Made by a program: the position numbers and the translations under genes. Below, in pieces: positions 1-13,100 of a stretch of DNA of 64,000 nucleotides. Location of the stretch: assembly GCA_002633005.1 (NCBI GenBank), contig NMRA01000269.1, positions 77,070-141,069 of the forward strand, read 5' to 3'. Below the pieces are notes generated by a model. The model saw only the letters and a program-made list of their open reading frames with translations. It had not been told where the DNA came from and made no database searches. Position 1 is the stretch's first letter, and every line of letters begins with the position of its first letter. Origin of the DNA: Phoronis australis. Its lineage: Eukaryota; Phoronida; Phoronidae.

Positions 1-2583
1 ATCCAGGAATTAATGATGCAGTTGAAACTAAATAATTTCTTTCATTTTTTGTGTTTGTGATAACTTTCAAATTAACATAATTAAAATCATTGGCCGTTTT
101 GTGTTAACTGTTAGTAAAATGTCCTGCTAATAGTATTACTAATTACCTATTGCATAATTTATGATTCAACCACAAAACTGTCTGTTAACCTTCAGGTGCC
201 AATTTAATGCGGTCTCAAAAACTAGTAAAGAATTCTTGTAGTCCTAAATGTGGCGTTTCGAACAAAACTTTTTGGATTTTACTTAATTTCCTTCTTTTTG
301 TTGTACCCTTTGTGTCAGGTAATCTCGTGTTTTGTTTTATAATTTTTGTCTATAATCACCTGCTCTTGCACCTTTAGTACAATTGCATACCAACAATTGC
401 CATTAAATTATCAATTATTTTTTTATGAATTGCAGTTGGGATATGAATTCAGGTGTTGACTGATTTATTTTAAACTGTTAAGCCTTTGGAAATAAATGTC
501 AAATGAACCCTGTGTATTTACAAGTCATGCATTTGGTATCTTTGGGGCTTGCTGGTCATTGTGTAGTCCATTGATATTTCACACTATTTATAAACATGTG
601 TATTTTTTATATGTTTGGTTTTTATATGTGGGGCAAATGTTTAACACCACAGGTGATTAATGGTATTAATGATTTTCGTCCTCGCATTCCTGGCCTGGTG
701 TTCTCCAAGCAATGATACTTACAACTGTTAAATCAAGTCCACTCCAATCATTAGACATTTTTAAACTATGATGAGGGTGATATATTTGTCAAGCACAAGA
801 CAATTGAGTTGGTGTTCGGAAGTTATCACTACATTAGGAATAAATTTATCGCTCACAGTGTTGGGTGGAGAAAGCAGGTCAGTGACACCCCCACTGGCTC
901 AGGGAAACTGTGAACCTCAACCATTGGACAGTCACCAGCACCTAGATGTTTGCAAAATTACCATGACCATTTCAAGAAAATGAAACTGAATTTAGAAAAA
1001 AGTATCTTTTCATAAACTTATACACTCCTTGGTTGTATTAGTAATTCTGGGCTTCTCTCCAAAACTGCGGCGTCTATGCGACTGGGCCTTTAGTCAAGCA
1101 TAATTGCTCTCACCTACTGTTGTTGATGCGTTGCTGAGATAAGTAGGTGTAAAAGGTTTCCACGTGACAGTAAAATTACTGAGACTGAAAGTCGAGCCTA
1201 AATTAAATTTTTCTTGATTCTGAAGATTGGGACAAATGCGATTTTGCCGTTCATTACAGTGTTCCAGGACACTTGACAGTTCATAAGTGATTAAAAAATA
1301 ATTGCCGGTGCAAAATTTTCTTGCATCTCCGTAGTGTGTTAAGGTTAGGGTGGTTGGTCTTAATTTGTTTATTTAGGACGGTCAGTATTTCCTCTTTCAA
1401 AAATTTGTTACAATCTCTGGCCTTGAGCAAAATATTAATTTTTCACACTAGTCTAATGAACGGGTTTCACTCTAGAAATTCAGCTGTAGTAAATTGAGCT
1501 TATATTCCTGAGCGCCGACTCATAACACTCCTTTCAAAAAACATTCTTGCTTTTGTTTGTCAAGGGCAGTTATAGGCTTTAGTTCTGTGCTACCCTAGGC
1601 TCATAGTAAATAATTGTTATTCTTGGTTAGACTAGAAGTGAATGGAGTTTTGAATTTGATCAATCCTTTCCATTCAGTTTTTGTCCTCTTTTAAAAGAAG
1701 CACAAACACCTTTTGGATTCCGGATGTGAAGTGTTGAACCCATTGACCTACTTTATTGGTGAAAGGTGTGCCTTTTTTCTACTCTTGTCCATTCCTTCAA
1801 AATCAAGTTTTGTACAATACTTTGAATTGTCTACAATGATAATACAACACAAATGCAACACACAGTTACATTTATCAAGCCTCACGATTTTTTAATTCAA
1901 TTCTATTAAAAAATTTCTCTTCGAGTTCTTGTTCTGCAGTTTTTGAAATTGACAAAGAAATTTTTAATTAAACTAAAATGTTCAAAATTGGGGTTGTACA
2001 ATTTAAAAATATATTTCTTTCACTTATTCATGATTACAATTGATAGAAATATTGGTTTCCTTTTCATAAATTTTGTAATAATTTACTGTGTTTATATAAC
2101 GCTGTCTAGCAGAATAGCAAGTCTTCTCACATGTTCGGCTGTATGGGACACACAGTGCAAAACACAGAACAAACAGGTCTTTACCTTGTCAGTGTGTGTG
2201 TCCTGTCAAGTTAAGTTTTCAAAGGCTGTGTTAACAGATTATGTTGGGGATACTAACATGAAGATTAGGGTCTTTATCTGTTTGATGAGGGTTTATTTAA
2301 CCAGCATTAGATACATAAAATGGTAAATTATTCCTGAAGTTATGCTGTGTTCTCCACTGTGTTCCTGTGTGTTTGTCAGTTCAGAAATAACACATGATCT
2401 TTGACTGGACATAACATATTGTGAAGGCTGAATGTACTTTACTTGTGTTTGGGTTCCAGTCCCAGAATATTTTGCGTGTAATTGGGTATGGTTTTGTTTC
2501 GTAGTCTGGTCGACTTACGGTAATCTGAAAATGTGTTGTACGAAACACACAAATTATGTCACGGTTATGTGTGAGCTTTAAGA

Positions 2584-2667
2584 CTATTATATTATATTAT
2601 ATTACATCATATTATATTATATTATATCATATTATATTATACTACATTATATTATATTATATTATAT
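2584..2667. repeat. ATTAT microsatellite
   Basis: Pentanucleotide ATTAT repeated about 17 times with a few interruptions (ATTAC, ATCAT). Confidence 0.9.
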
Positions 2668-3005
2668 AGTCCTGTTTACACTACAAAAGTTGACGTGGAT
2701 CAGTTGACACGGAACAAGATGATCGGGCGCAACTATGTGTGTAAACAGAACTGACCCAGAGCAAATTGACACCAAGGTGAAAATTTTTGTCACCCGTGTT
2801 TAAGGTAGAACAACCCATACCAAAAGACCATGTTTGCTGCAAGCTTGCAGCAAATATGCCGCAAGCTTGCGGCAAACAATTTTGTTTGCAGCAAACCAGT
2901 CGCAATGTTTGCAGGAGTTTGCCGCTACCCGTAACTCAGCCGCACAGTTGCGCCCGATCATCTTGCTTCGCGTGAACTATACGTCTAAACATGAAACTGG
3001 GACAA
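2668..3005. mobile_element. Foldback / MITE-like element with nested palindromes
   Basis: A perfect 20-bp inverted repeat (caagatgatcgggcgcaact at 2715-2734, its complement at 2946-2965) with weaker outward extension, for example ctgtttacac left and gtctaaacatg right. The centre holds two adjacent perfect palindromes around AAGCTT: 2833-2854 and 2857-2874. Boundaries are approximate; the structure suggests a non-autonomous foldback transposon. Confidence 0.55.
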
Positions 3006-3945
3006 GGCGGAAGGATCATCTCTATTGTGTTTGCGCAAAAACGCACATACATGATCCTTTTCGTGCATTTTCTACGATTTGCCAGTCAGCTGTTCAATGC
3101 CTCTTCTTTTAACTTTTATCATGGCCACCATTTATTTTGTCTACTGGAAATGGTCAGAATATTACAAAGACTGGGTTCAATTCAAATGCTTGGTTATGTG
3201 CAGTAGGCCTACTCATGAAAGTGATTCTCAGCTGATAAAAAAATTCATTGAAGCAAAACTCAATGTCACAAATTAGTACACTGGGGTGAATTAGAAGTAC
3301 CATAACAAGGACTGCAACAACAATAATAATAATAATGAACTGTGACTCCCACAATTTGCAACTTTGTGGATGAGTACTCCACATTCCTGCCTACAACTTA
3401 CGCCTTGCAACCGTCTCTGAGTTGTATGTGTGCAAATGGCCGCATGACACCGATCATCTTATGCCATGTCAGTAAATACGTCGTGTAAAAAGTTAATGTA
3501 ACGAGAATATGGTTATGTGTGAGTTATGAGACGTTTATTATAGTATACATTATGAAAATGTCTAGCCACTTTTTAATGTTTTTCCTAAATTATTGTATAC
3601 AGTACTTTTCTTGTAAGCACATTGATTAATGGTGAACATGTGAAATTTAGTTTTGTCAAGTTTCTCAAACAAAAATAAATATTACAACATTTTTGTCTTT
3701 CATAAGCTTTGTTTGTAGTGTGTAGTGTGGAGATACATTGTTTACGGCAAGATATCACATTTTGAAAATGAGAAAAACAACAACTTAGCCCTTATTTTTA
3801 TGGGGAACAAGTGAAGAACTGCTGTTTCAGTGTATTAGTTTTATGTATTTCCACTAATTCTTTTTTGTTCACATTCAGTCGCAGACATTTTCTCATGTTT
3901 TGTGCTTTTTGTTATCAAGAACTCTTTCGAATCTTTCTTTCACAG

Positions 3946-4135
3946 GAAGTGAAGACATCGTCAATGGTAACCTGAAGCTCATTTTGGGTTTGGTCTGGCA
4001 TCTGATCTTGCGTTATCAGATTGGCAAGACTAAATTTCCACCCAAGAAGCTCATGCTGGCCTGGTTGAACGCGGTTATCCCAGAATGCAACATTACAAAC
4101 TTCACTTCAAACTGGAATGATGGAGTCGCTCTACA
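3946..4135 (+). CDS. Exon E1: end of CH1 and start of CH2
   Basis: Acceptor tttcacag, donor gtaagt. Enters in phase 1 and leaves in phase 2. Reads SEDIVNGNLKLILGLVW, the C-terminal helix region of a filamin CH1 domain, then a short linker and WLNAVIPECNITNFT, the start of CH2, ending at NWNDGVAL. The preceding exon with the rest of CH1 lies to the left of the window. Confidence 0.93.
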
Positions 4136-7100
4136 GTAAGTTGATGTGAAGACACTTTTTCATCAAAGTTCGCTTTAGAAGTGTCGTTAATATAAAATAC
4201 TCTAGTAGTACTTATCATACCAGTAATTAGTGTTTTATGTTGTGGACTGATTAGGGATTTGGTAAACTGATGAACTTCAAAATGTGTTGTTAATGAATGT
4301 TAATAGACTAAAACATGTCTTTTTTTAAGTTTTAACATAATCCCATTTCATTTTTAAACTTTTCTCGTTTCCCTCACTCTTGCTGCAGTAGTGTGGATCA
4401 AAAATGATGACTTTTTATTATGCATTTTTGAGCACCCAGTCATGCGCATTTCTAAATAGCATTTATCAGCTGTTGATGGCATTTCATAACAGCATTGAAA
4501 ATCCTACAATGCACCTTTCATCTGCACTGCCATCTTATTGTCATCCTACCTGTACGTGTCCTCATTTTATCTGTTTGTTTACATGCCAGTTAATTATTTT
4601 ATTCATTTATTTATAAGTGTATGTATTTCTGTCCGTATCTATTTATTGTTTAACTCATTACCCTACCATTAAACGTACTATGTAGAACGGACCATGATTG
4701 AAATAAGGAACTAGTACGTTTTTGTGTCATACTGGCATGTATTGATTGTCCTTTTTATGCACCCATATATGGGTGCGTTATGCCGTCTTCCCCATCCATC
4801 CGCCTGACCGGCACCTGCTGCTGTGTATCCAAATTCCCTGTATGAAGTTCTATGACATTTTGCAGATATGTTCCCATAATGAATGGGATGACACCAGCGA
4901 ATTTTAGGATGGATGACCACGATTTTTTTACAGTTCTTACTATCGCTGTGCCCCCTGGTAGCAATTTTAGTTTCTGAATTTGTGTTGTGACAAGATGATT
5001 TTGGAACAGGTTCAACTTCTGGGAAGTGCACGACTGACGAATTTTGAATTCCGACTGTTGTGGCGCCTTCTTAGGGAAAATTTTGTGTTTTTGCCAATAG
5101 CTTAATATACATCCCTTGATGGATCTTCATGAAATTTGTTGTGTGTTTCTACTGATGAGAGTAGAACTGATGTGGATTTTGGGACAAATCTGACTACTGC
5201 TAAGTGACTTCTCAGGTGGCAGTTTTGTTTTTCTTTGCTTTTGCCTTGTTATCTACCAAGTTCCCTGATGGATTTTCATGAAATGTGGCAGATAAGTTGC
5301 CATTACATATTAGGTAACAGCAGTTACAATGTTTCGAATGGATTTGACCAATGTTTTGCCCTCTAGTGGCCTTTCTGTTGTTTTTGTGTACAGTACTTTG
5401 TCTTATGCTTCGTTGTCTTCCAAACTTCTTGAAGAATCAAGATGAAAGGTGACAGTTGTGTTTTTGTTGAGACGAGCATTTCTGACTTCCTTGCACCCTC
5501 TAGAGGCAATTATTAAATTTTCTACCGTTGCACTGTTTAGTGGGAATGTTTAAAATAATGATCATCTCTTGTATTTGCACTACTGTGTGTGATGCACATT
5601 GTAGATTCTATAGTTTTAGTTATTTTTTACTTGCACCTTAGTCTTATTTGTCATTCTTGCTTTTAGTTCATATCCTTGTCTACCTCTATCAGTCTTGGTG
5701 AAGACTTGCATTCTATATTTATTATGTTCTATTATTGCTTAAGTGGCAATCGATGTTCAATGAATCAATCAATCAATTTCATGGCTTGAAATTTTGTTAT
5801 TATCTGTTTGCAATGACAGAATGTTTACTGTATGACTGTTTACAATTACTTTACCTTTCAGTGCTTTGTTGGACTATTGTCAGCCTGGCCTGTGCCCTAA
5901 CTGGAGAACTTTGAGCAGAAGTGACAGGTAGGGTATTTCATAAGTTCCATCCTCACCCAGACTTACCTTCGGACAACTTGATCTAGTGCTACTTGCCCCA
6001 CTTTAAATGCAACATCTGCACACACATATATGATAACTGGCCCAAGGCAAAAGTTCAGTGGCTGTACGCAAATGATCAGCTAATGCGAATACGGCACAAA
6101 AAAGAAGACCGTATGTATGTATCTGCGCAAGCGGGCAGCTGATAATTACTTCCACCTTGCGTCAGATTTGCGATCTTAATGATTAGAAGTGGTGCAAGTT
6201 ACCCTTGAACAAGTTACCGTACCTCAATACGGTGGAGTAAGTTGTCACAAGTGGGGTAAGTTGCACTAGTTTAAATAGTGTCCAGACTGTCCCCAAACCT
6301 AGCATCAAGTCATTCCAAGAGTAACTTATTCCAGGGTTAGTCTGTGTGTGGACGGCACTTCAAAAAGGCACAGCATTCAATATTGTAAAGTCAACTTTCC
6401 AATACTATGTTTACACGAAGATCTTCAGCAAATGTATTCAGGCTGAAAGAAATACGTTAACAATGTTTTTAAATGTCACAATTCATAGTGCTGAATAAGC
6501 ACATATCTGCCAATCAAGTTTCATGTTTCAGTTTCATGCCTTTTGGTTTCGTTTTTTGGATTCTATTTAGTTTCCATGTTAAATTTTGCTGAAAAGATGA
6601 TTTTTAATTTTACAAAATGGTTATGGGAATCCTGTCTATACAGCTTGATCTCCAGTATTAATATTTAGTTTGCATCTCCTTGCGCGACTGACAGTAAATT
6701 ATGTTTGCGATGCAAAATAATTTTATTGGTAGTCTGACAAAGAATTGCCTTTGATAGCTGTATAGCCGATACATTCATGGCTGATGTACAAAGGGTGTTC
6801 CTGTACAAAGAAAAGTGAAAAAATAGTTTTCCTACTGTACTAGTCATCTCAAAGTAGGGGGGTTGAGCAAGTGGAAATGAACAATATTTTAAAGGAGGTT
6901 TAATTTATTGTTTTCAGGCAAATTGAAATTTAATAGATGATTTTAATGAAGTTCTCAATGATATGAAAGGTTTTGGTGATGGTACATACTATTCTTCATA
7001 TTTCAGTGTTTTCTTTCTGTGAATATTATATTTCTACACTGCTTTTTTGCCAACTTTTCATAATTAAATGCTTGTTGTTTTTATGTGCCTATGCCAACAT

Positions 7101-10100
7101 CACTTGTTTATTGACATGCCCTGACACCTGTTGAGTGAAAAGTACACTTCCTTGATTGATACATAAGGTTTTTGATTGAGGTCTTTTAAATGGACTTTAT
7201 CGGTTTGATGGCTGAAAAACGCAGTTTTGGGATTGTTGTTGGATGTGATAGACTTCTTGAAGTTATTAGCTTTGACCAGAGCTATAAAACAACAAAATCG
7301 ACTGTGTTTCTGTGATTTCATTACAAATTTCCAATTCTCTCAGTTGTCTGCCAGACATTCGCTGACATTATGGCTGGTGCTCTTTACCGCTACTGAACGA
7401 GTGGTATTTGGTTCATTAAGCTGCAAGTGAATTCGATTCCATGCTGCTGCTGCAAAGCCTGCAAAGCTGTGTAAAATTACTTTTCTCCACTAGAATGTTC
7501 CTTTATTGGAATAAATCGGTCTATAAAATGTCATTAGGGTAAGTGTAATTCTCTCAATACACCTTGCAGGTTGGGTAGGAATTTATTGGTTTCCATTAAA
7601 TGCTACTAATCCATTGAATGAATTTCAGGAGGGTACATTATGTCACAGCTCTGCTGATGTCTTAGACCTGTTTTTGTACCGACACTCACTCACCTATGGA
7701 CTAAATGTTCAATTAATTATAGCAAGTTTTGTTTTACACGTAACAGTTTTCAGTGTAAAAGTTTTAACCAGCTGATTTCATTATGGCCAGAGGACGCTTC
7801 TGCAGTTAGATTTGCTGGCATAAACTGAATTTATTCTCATTTTAAATTGGTGATTTTGACGTGAATGAGGAACTAATATATTATGCGGAATTTAAAATTT
7901 GATGCTTATGAGGAACTAGTATTTTACCGACTATCAAAATTTTAGTTTTACATTAATTGAATTTTCCTTGGTAAATATGAGTCGCACACATTCGTGGTTC
8001 TCTGGTCTGTTATGATTATTTTGTGGTACATACAGTCAAGTGATAATTAGGCAGGGAACATTCCCGTGCATTTAATTAGTGCTTGTGCTCGATCTTTCCG
8101 GAGTTTTCCATATGTGAGCGTTAGCGGTATACTCAAATGTGTAGCATTTTAGTTTGAAACATTAACTTGAGTCCAAATTCACTTTATAGGCCCTTTAGTA
8201 TCAATACTTTATTATTTCCAGGACATTCTACTCAATGGTATGACAGTGTAAGCCGGTTTGTTTTATAAAAGGTTATAAGGAAAAATGTTCTATGAAAAGG
8301 TTAAGGTTTTTGCATCCATGGTATTAGGAAAGTGTTTTGGTTTAGAAATTTTATCTGTGCGTATTTTTCTGAAAATTTCCCTCAGTTGGGCGTATTTACA
8401 GAAATCACTGGTAAAAGCTTTGTACGGTATTTAGGTCAGTTTAATTTTAAAGGTTGTTAATAAATTTTCCTTCTCACACAAAGACAACTAAATGTCTGTG
8501 TGTGTGTTCCAAAGCAGTTTAACCTTCCTCTAGGTTAGAGAATTGCCGTCATGCCATGGAGCTCGCTCGTGACAACTTTGGAATTCCGCTGGTGGTGAGA
8601 CCAGAGGATTTATCAAGTCCTGACATGGATGAGTTATCCGGCATGACGTACCTGTCTTACTTCATGAAGCTCGACTCACCTGGATACAACGCTACGCTAC
8701 GCTGGGTGCGAGACGCTAACAAACACAGTACTGTCAACAACTTCACGGTGAGACATAAATTTTGTAGATTACGTTGATAATATGAGCAATTTTAAATTAC
8801 CAAATGCAAAACTGTTATATTAGCGAACTGTTTGAAGTACTCTTTGTATAGGTACACTTTTTGGGCCCATCTGCACTTTATCAATCAGGTCAACGTCTAG
8901 TGTAATACCTATTGGAATCAGACATGACATTCGTTACGTTTTTCTAGTCAAATGAAACCTCTTTGGTAAACCAATGACAGTAAGTATTGTTATGTTGTGC
9001 ACAGTTTTGTGTACAGGCATACAGAAACAAACCTTATAAGCTTCCGCCATACTTCAATTTATACGCAGTAACAAAAGTTTTAATATCATGTTGTGACTTC
9101 TTTCGACCTCATACATTGCAAAAATTCATCGTTATGCTCGAAAACAAAGTGTTGTGCTGAACCTACAATGGTTCTGCAAGTTGGGAAGATATGCGCCTTC
9201 ACATTTATGTTGTTGGAATTGATGCTAAAAAGAGGCATTCATGTCCTAAAGAACTATGCATTATAATGATTTTTCAGCACCACCACAGTGTGTATGTAGT
9301 GAGCAGCTTTGATGAACCATCAAATTAAGTGTGGTAGTTACGCAGACTTCGTACTGAAAGTTGTTTAAGACCAGCGTAGATTTTGTTCAATTAGAACTTA
9401 AAGCTCCACATGAATACAAGAATTTTCATTTCTCTTGGTGTATGCTTTGGTGACCATTGTTTTAGTAAGTGAAGAACTTTTATTGTAGACTGACTGGTCG
9501 GATGGATACGCACTCTGTGCCCTTGTAAAGTCTCTCGGTGGTAATGTCCCTGAATGGCCAAATATTGACCGCAGTGATCCAGTGGCTTCAACTCAGCTGG
9601 GTATGAAAGTTTTTTGTATTCTCTGGAATATCATCCAGGCTCCAAGTGGAATCTTCATAAAATTTTGCGGATATGTTTCTGTTAAAGCAAGGATGGCTCA
9701 TTCCCATTTCCTGACAGCTTCATCTTGTCTTGTGCACCTTGGTTGCAGTTTTGTTAGTTTGATAATAATTTTTAGTATTCCACTCTGAAGAATCATGAAA
9801 TTTGGTCAATGAGTTTCTATTAAGAAAAGCACTGTTCTAAACAGTTTTCTTTGCATCAGTCTCAATATCTAGATCGACTAGTACCCGTAGTGGCTTAGAA
9901 TTTTGTTGGGGGCTGTAAATCATCGGTGTCATTCATACACTATAGGCCTTTTGAAATTGACATGCAAGGTCAGTGAAAGGTCAAAGGTTCTTCGTGAGCC
10001 CTTCTCTATTCCTCCAACTGTCCCAGGTGTCCTGATTAACAAAGGGTTTAAGGTCCTGACTGATAAGATAATTGTTTTATTGTCCCTATGGGTTTTGAAT

Positions 10101-13100
10101 ATCTCAGCCCAAATGTTGTAAATGAAACATGTGTTGGCAACATTGTCAAAGAATGAGGACCAATGTTTGTAGTTAAAGAGAGTTTATGGTGCCAACATTC
10201 CCGTCAGTTAAATTTATTTTGTAGAAAACTAAGAAAAGACAAGATGTGCTGAAATGACTGTGATCTATTCCTCAGACTTTAAGCCTTGTCTTTGGTTGAT
10301 ATTTTATTACTATGTCCGTTTTTGAAACCTCAGAAATTTTTAGTTGTGGCGCCAAAAGAGTTGGCCTAAAGCCTATATTCCAAAAACTGAAGCCCATGAG
10401 CCCACTTGGAGGAGTGCTGTTTGTGGAAATTCCTGGTAAAGTCATGGTAACCAAAGGATTACACCTGCATCTTGTGTTGTGACAAGTTATTTTCTTGTGT
10501 TACTCTAATCTTTTAGTGGTTGCAATGTGCTCGCTGGGTGCATATCAACTTTCAGAGTTGCCGTTTTGGGGGAAGAGAGGATCATAATATTGAATTAAGT
10601 GTTAACGATGTGTTCCTAAAAAATTGTTGTAGACTTAGTTAGATATGCTTTCCTGGCTTTGCTTTACTTTACTTTTGTGTGTGTGTGTGTGTTGTTGAAA
10701 CATTTGTTTCAATTATCTTTAGGTATTGATGGTGCCCTGGGCCTGGGTGTGGAACCAGTCCTGACGGCTGAAGAAATGGTCGACTCACAGGGCGAACATC
10801 TCGGGGTGATGGCATATGCGGCTTACTTTCAGGGAGTGAAACCAGTCAAGAACACGGCTGAACTGGTCACCTTAGCTGTGGACCTCAACAACGTGAAAGT
10901 GGGACATCCCGTAAGTCTGAGTGACATTCGGAATAAAATCTGTCTTTTGTCGAGCTAGACTTGAGGGAGGTTGGGTCTTCACCATTGTTTGTTGTTCGGT
11001 TAGTCACCAGTTCATAGCGGCATAGGAGTAAATTTTAAGGAGAAGCTTGGAACTGGCAAAAGCCACATGACGTCAGTTAGATATTGTAGATGGAACCAGG
11101 TGACGTAGCTGCATAGCTATTGAAAAAATTACCACTCATTTAGTACATTTGAAAACGTGCGACTGAATACGTTGGTGTGGCCATTCACGTGTCACAGTTA
11201 GAGCTGATGAGCTTTTGGGTGTAAGTAGCACATTCAAGGCTGAAGTAAAAACCATGTGTCTGTTAAGAGAAATCTGCCACTTACTTGCCTAAGGGGAGAT
11301 TCGTTCTGTCCAAGTGTTTTTCAGTTTACATTTTTTTTAACTTCAATGTTATTGAATATGATAGATAGGTTTCTGGTTATAAAAATCAATTGTCTCCTTC
11401 ATTTCTTGTTAATATCGACTAGGGACTAGAGGCCCGTTCCAAGAAAGTGAGTTAAGTTCATTTTTGACTTAAGTCTATGATTTGCCTCAACTTCCAAACT
11501 CAAACTTCCACATCCACTAAGTTAGTCAAAGTTAAGAGAAAACTTAAGTAAAAAAAAAAAATAATAAGGTAAACTTAAGTCAAATTTAAGACCTCTTTCT
11601 TGAACGGACTTCAGACAAATTTAAGTTTTATCTTAAAATTTAAGATTTGTCTAAGCTAAGTCAGTGTTCTTGGAACGGGCCCTAGGTTAAGATGGTTCAT
11701 TGGGTAATCCCAAAAAACATTTACAAATTTTAATTAATCCTACCTTCATTTTTTTCAAATTTTGGTAGACTTAAACTTCAGCCCATGATTGCTTTCTCTC
11801 TTTTTTTCTGGATTAAATATTGAATACAAAGTTTGTATTCTCATGCAACATTTAAATTATTTCAGACAAGTTTCAAACTGGCTGTAAATGACCCAGAAAT
11901 CGAATCAAAAGATTTGCGTGTGGAAGTTCAAGGTTCTAGTGGGAAGATTCCATCTACATTTGACTACCATAACCAGCAGGCCAATGGAACATTCACCGCT
12001 ACAGAGCCAGGTTCGCACACGGTAAGGTTATTCTGAGTCCGTGAAAGTTACGTGATGTTTTGTCTTTGTTGTCTGTCCACATATATGTAAATGTGGACAC
12101 TTGGTTTAGATTTCTTGCATCTTCCTCTCTATCTTCAAAACTAACTTTTAGAGTTATGTGTTTTTATTGACAGGTGAGTCATCTTTTTAGGGTAGGGTGT
12201 TGAGGTGGGCCCCCAAATCTGGGCTCTTATTTAGAACATCGATGCTAAAATGAAAAAATGTGACTCCTGTTTATACCAAGAGCTATGAATTGTGCACCAT
12301 GTTGATACCTATTGAAAGTGGACTTAAAACATGACCTGTGTTTATGCCTCGTCTGTAAAAAGTCTACCCAAATTGTATCCTCCCCTCTTGTCTAGTAACT
12401 TTTTAAGATTGAATTGCAATGGAAAATGCAAATTTTAAAGCCAAAATTATGGAAATCTATAGGCACAGGAAATATCTGCAACTTTTCTGTCACAAAGTGG
12501 GTATCGGTGGATATTAACTTTTTAAAGTGGAAACGCTTGTCAGTATTCATACAATGCAGAGTATTATCAAAACTTGTATCAAGCAAAAATAAATTGTACC
12601 CCCATCCCATTTCCACTTAATATGATCATAAATCCCAAATGATGAATGCACCCATCTCAACGCCATCTTCCCAATATCCTCATTACACTGACTTCCTCTG
12701 GCAGAAGCTGTTTTAGCCAACAGTACAAAGTTTAAACTTTTTTATTATTAAATTTCTATAAATTTGGTTAGTCATGCCAGTCATGTGAAAAATGTGCAAA
12801 ACATAAATTCTTTCTAACTCGTATCACGCACCATTCGTCTCTATTCCAGTTTTCCGTGTACTGCAATGACGCTTTGATTAAGGACTGTCCCATTTCGTTC
12901 AATGCCACCGGAGACAGAAGTAAGATACAAATGAAAACAGTTGACATATGTCCTCGTGGAGCTCTCACAGAGATGAAGGTAATAAATAGTAACATGAAAT
13001 TATAAATAGGTAATGTGAAATGTATCATTTTTGAAAAAATTCTAGTTTACTAATGAACTGCTTCATTTTCAAAATATGGTTTTCTAATTGACCTTTTTGT

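Larger units (their letters stand above)
1..3945. other. Non-coding DNA left of E1 (probably intron)
   Basis: Because E1 starts inside CH1 in phase 1, this stretch is most likely the intron before E1. I looked for the first half of CH1 and saw nothing matching it in any frame. Contains an ATTAT microsatellite and a foldback element, described separately; the rest is unremarkable. Confidence 0.7.

Noticed and set aside
1943-2326. 127-codon plus-strand open frame
   Set aside because: AT-rich composition, no family resemblance and no splice fit to the filamin; likely chance.
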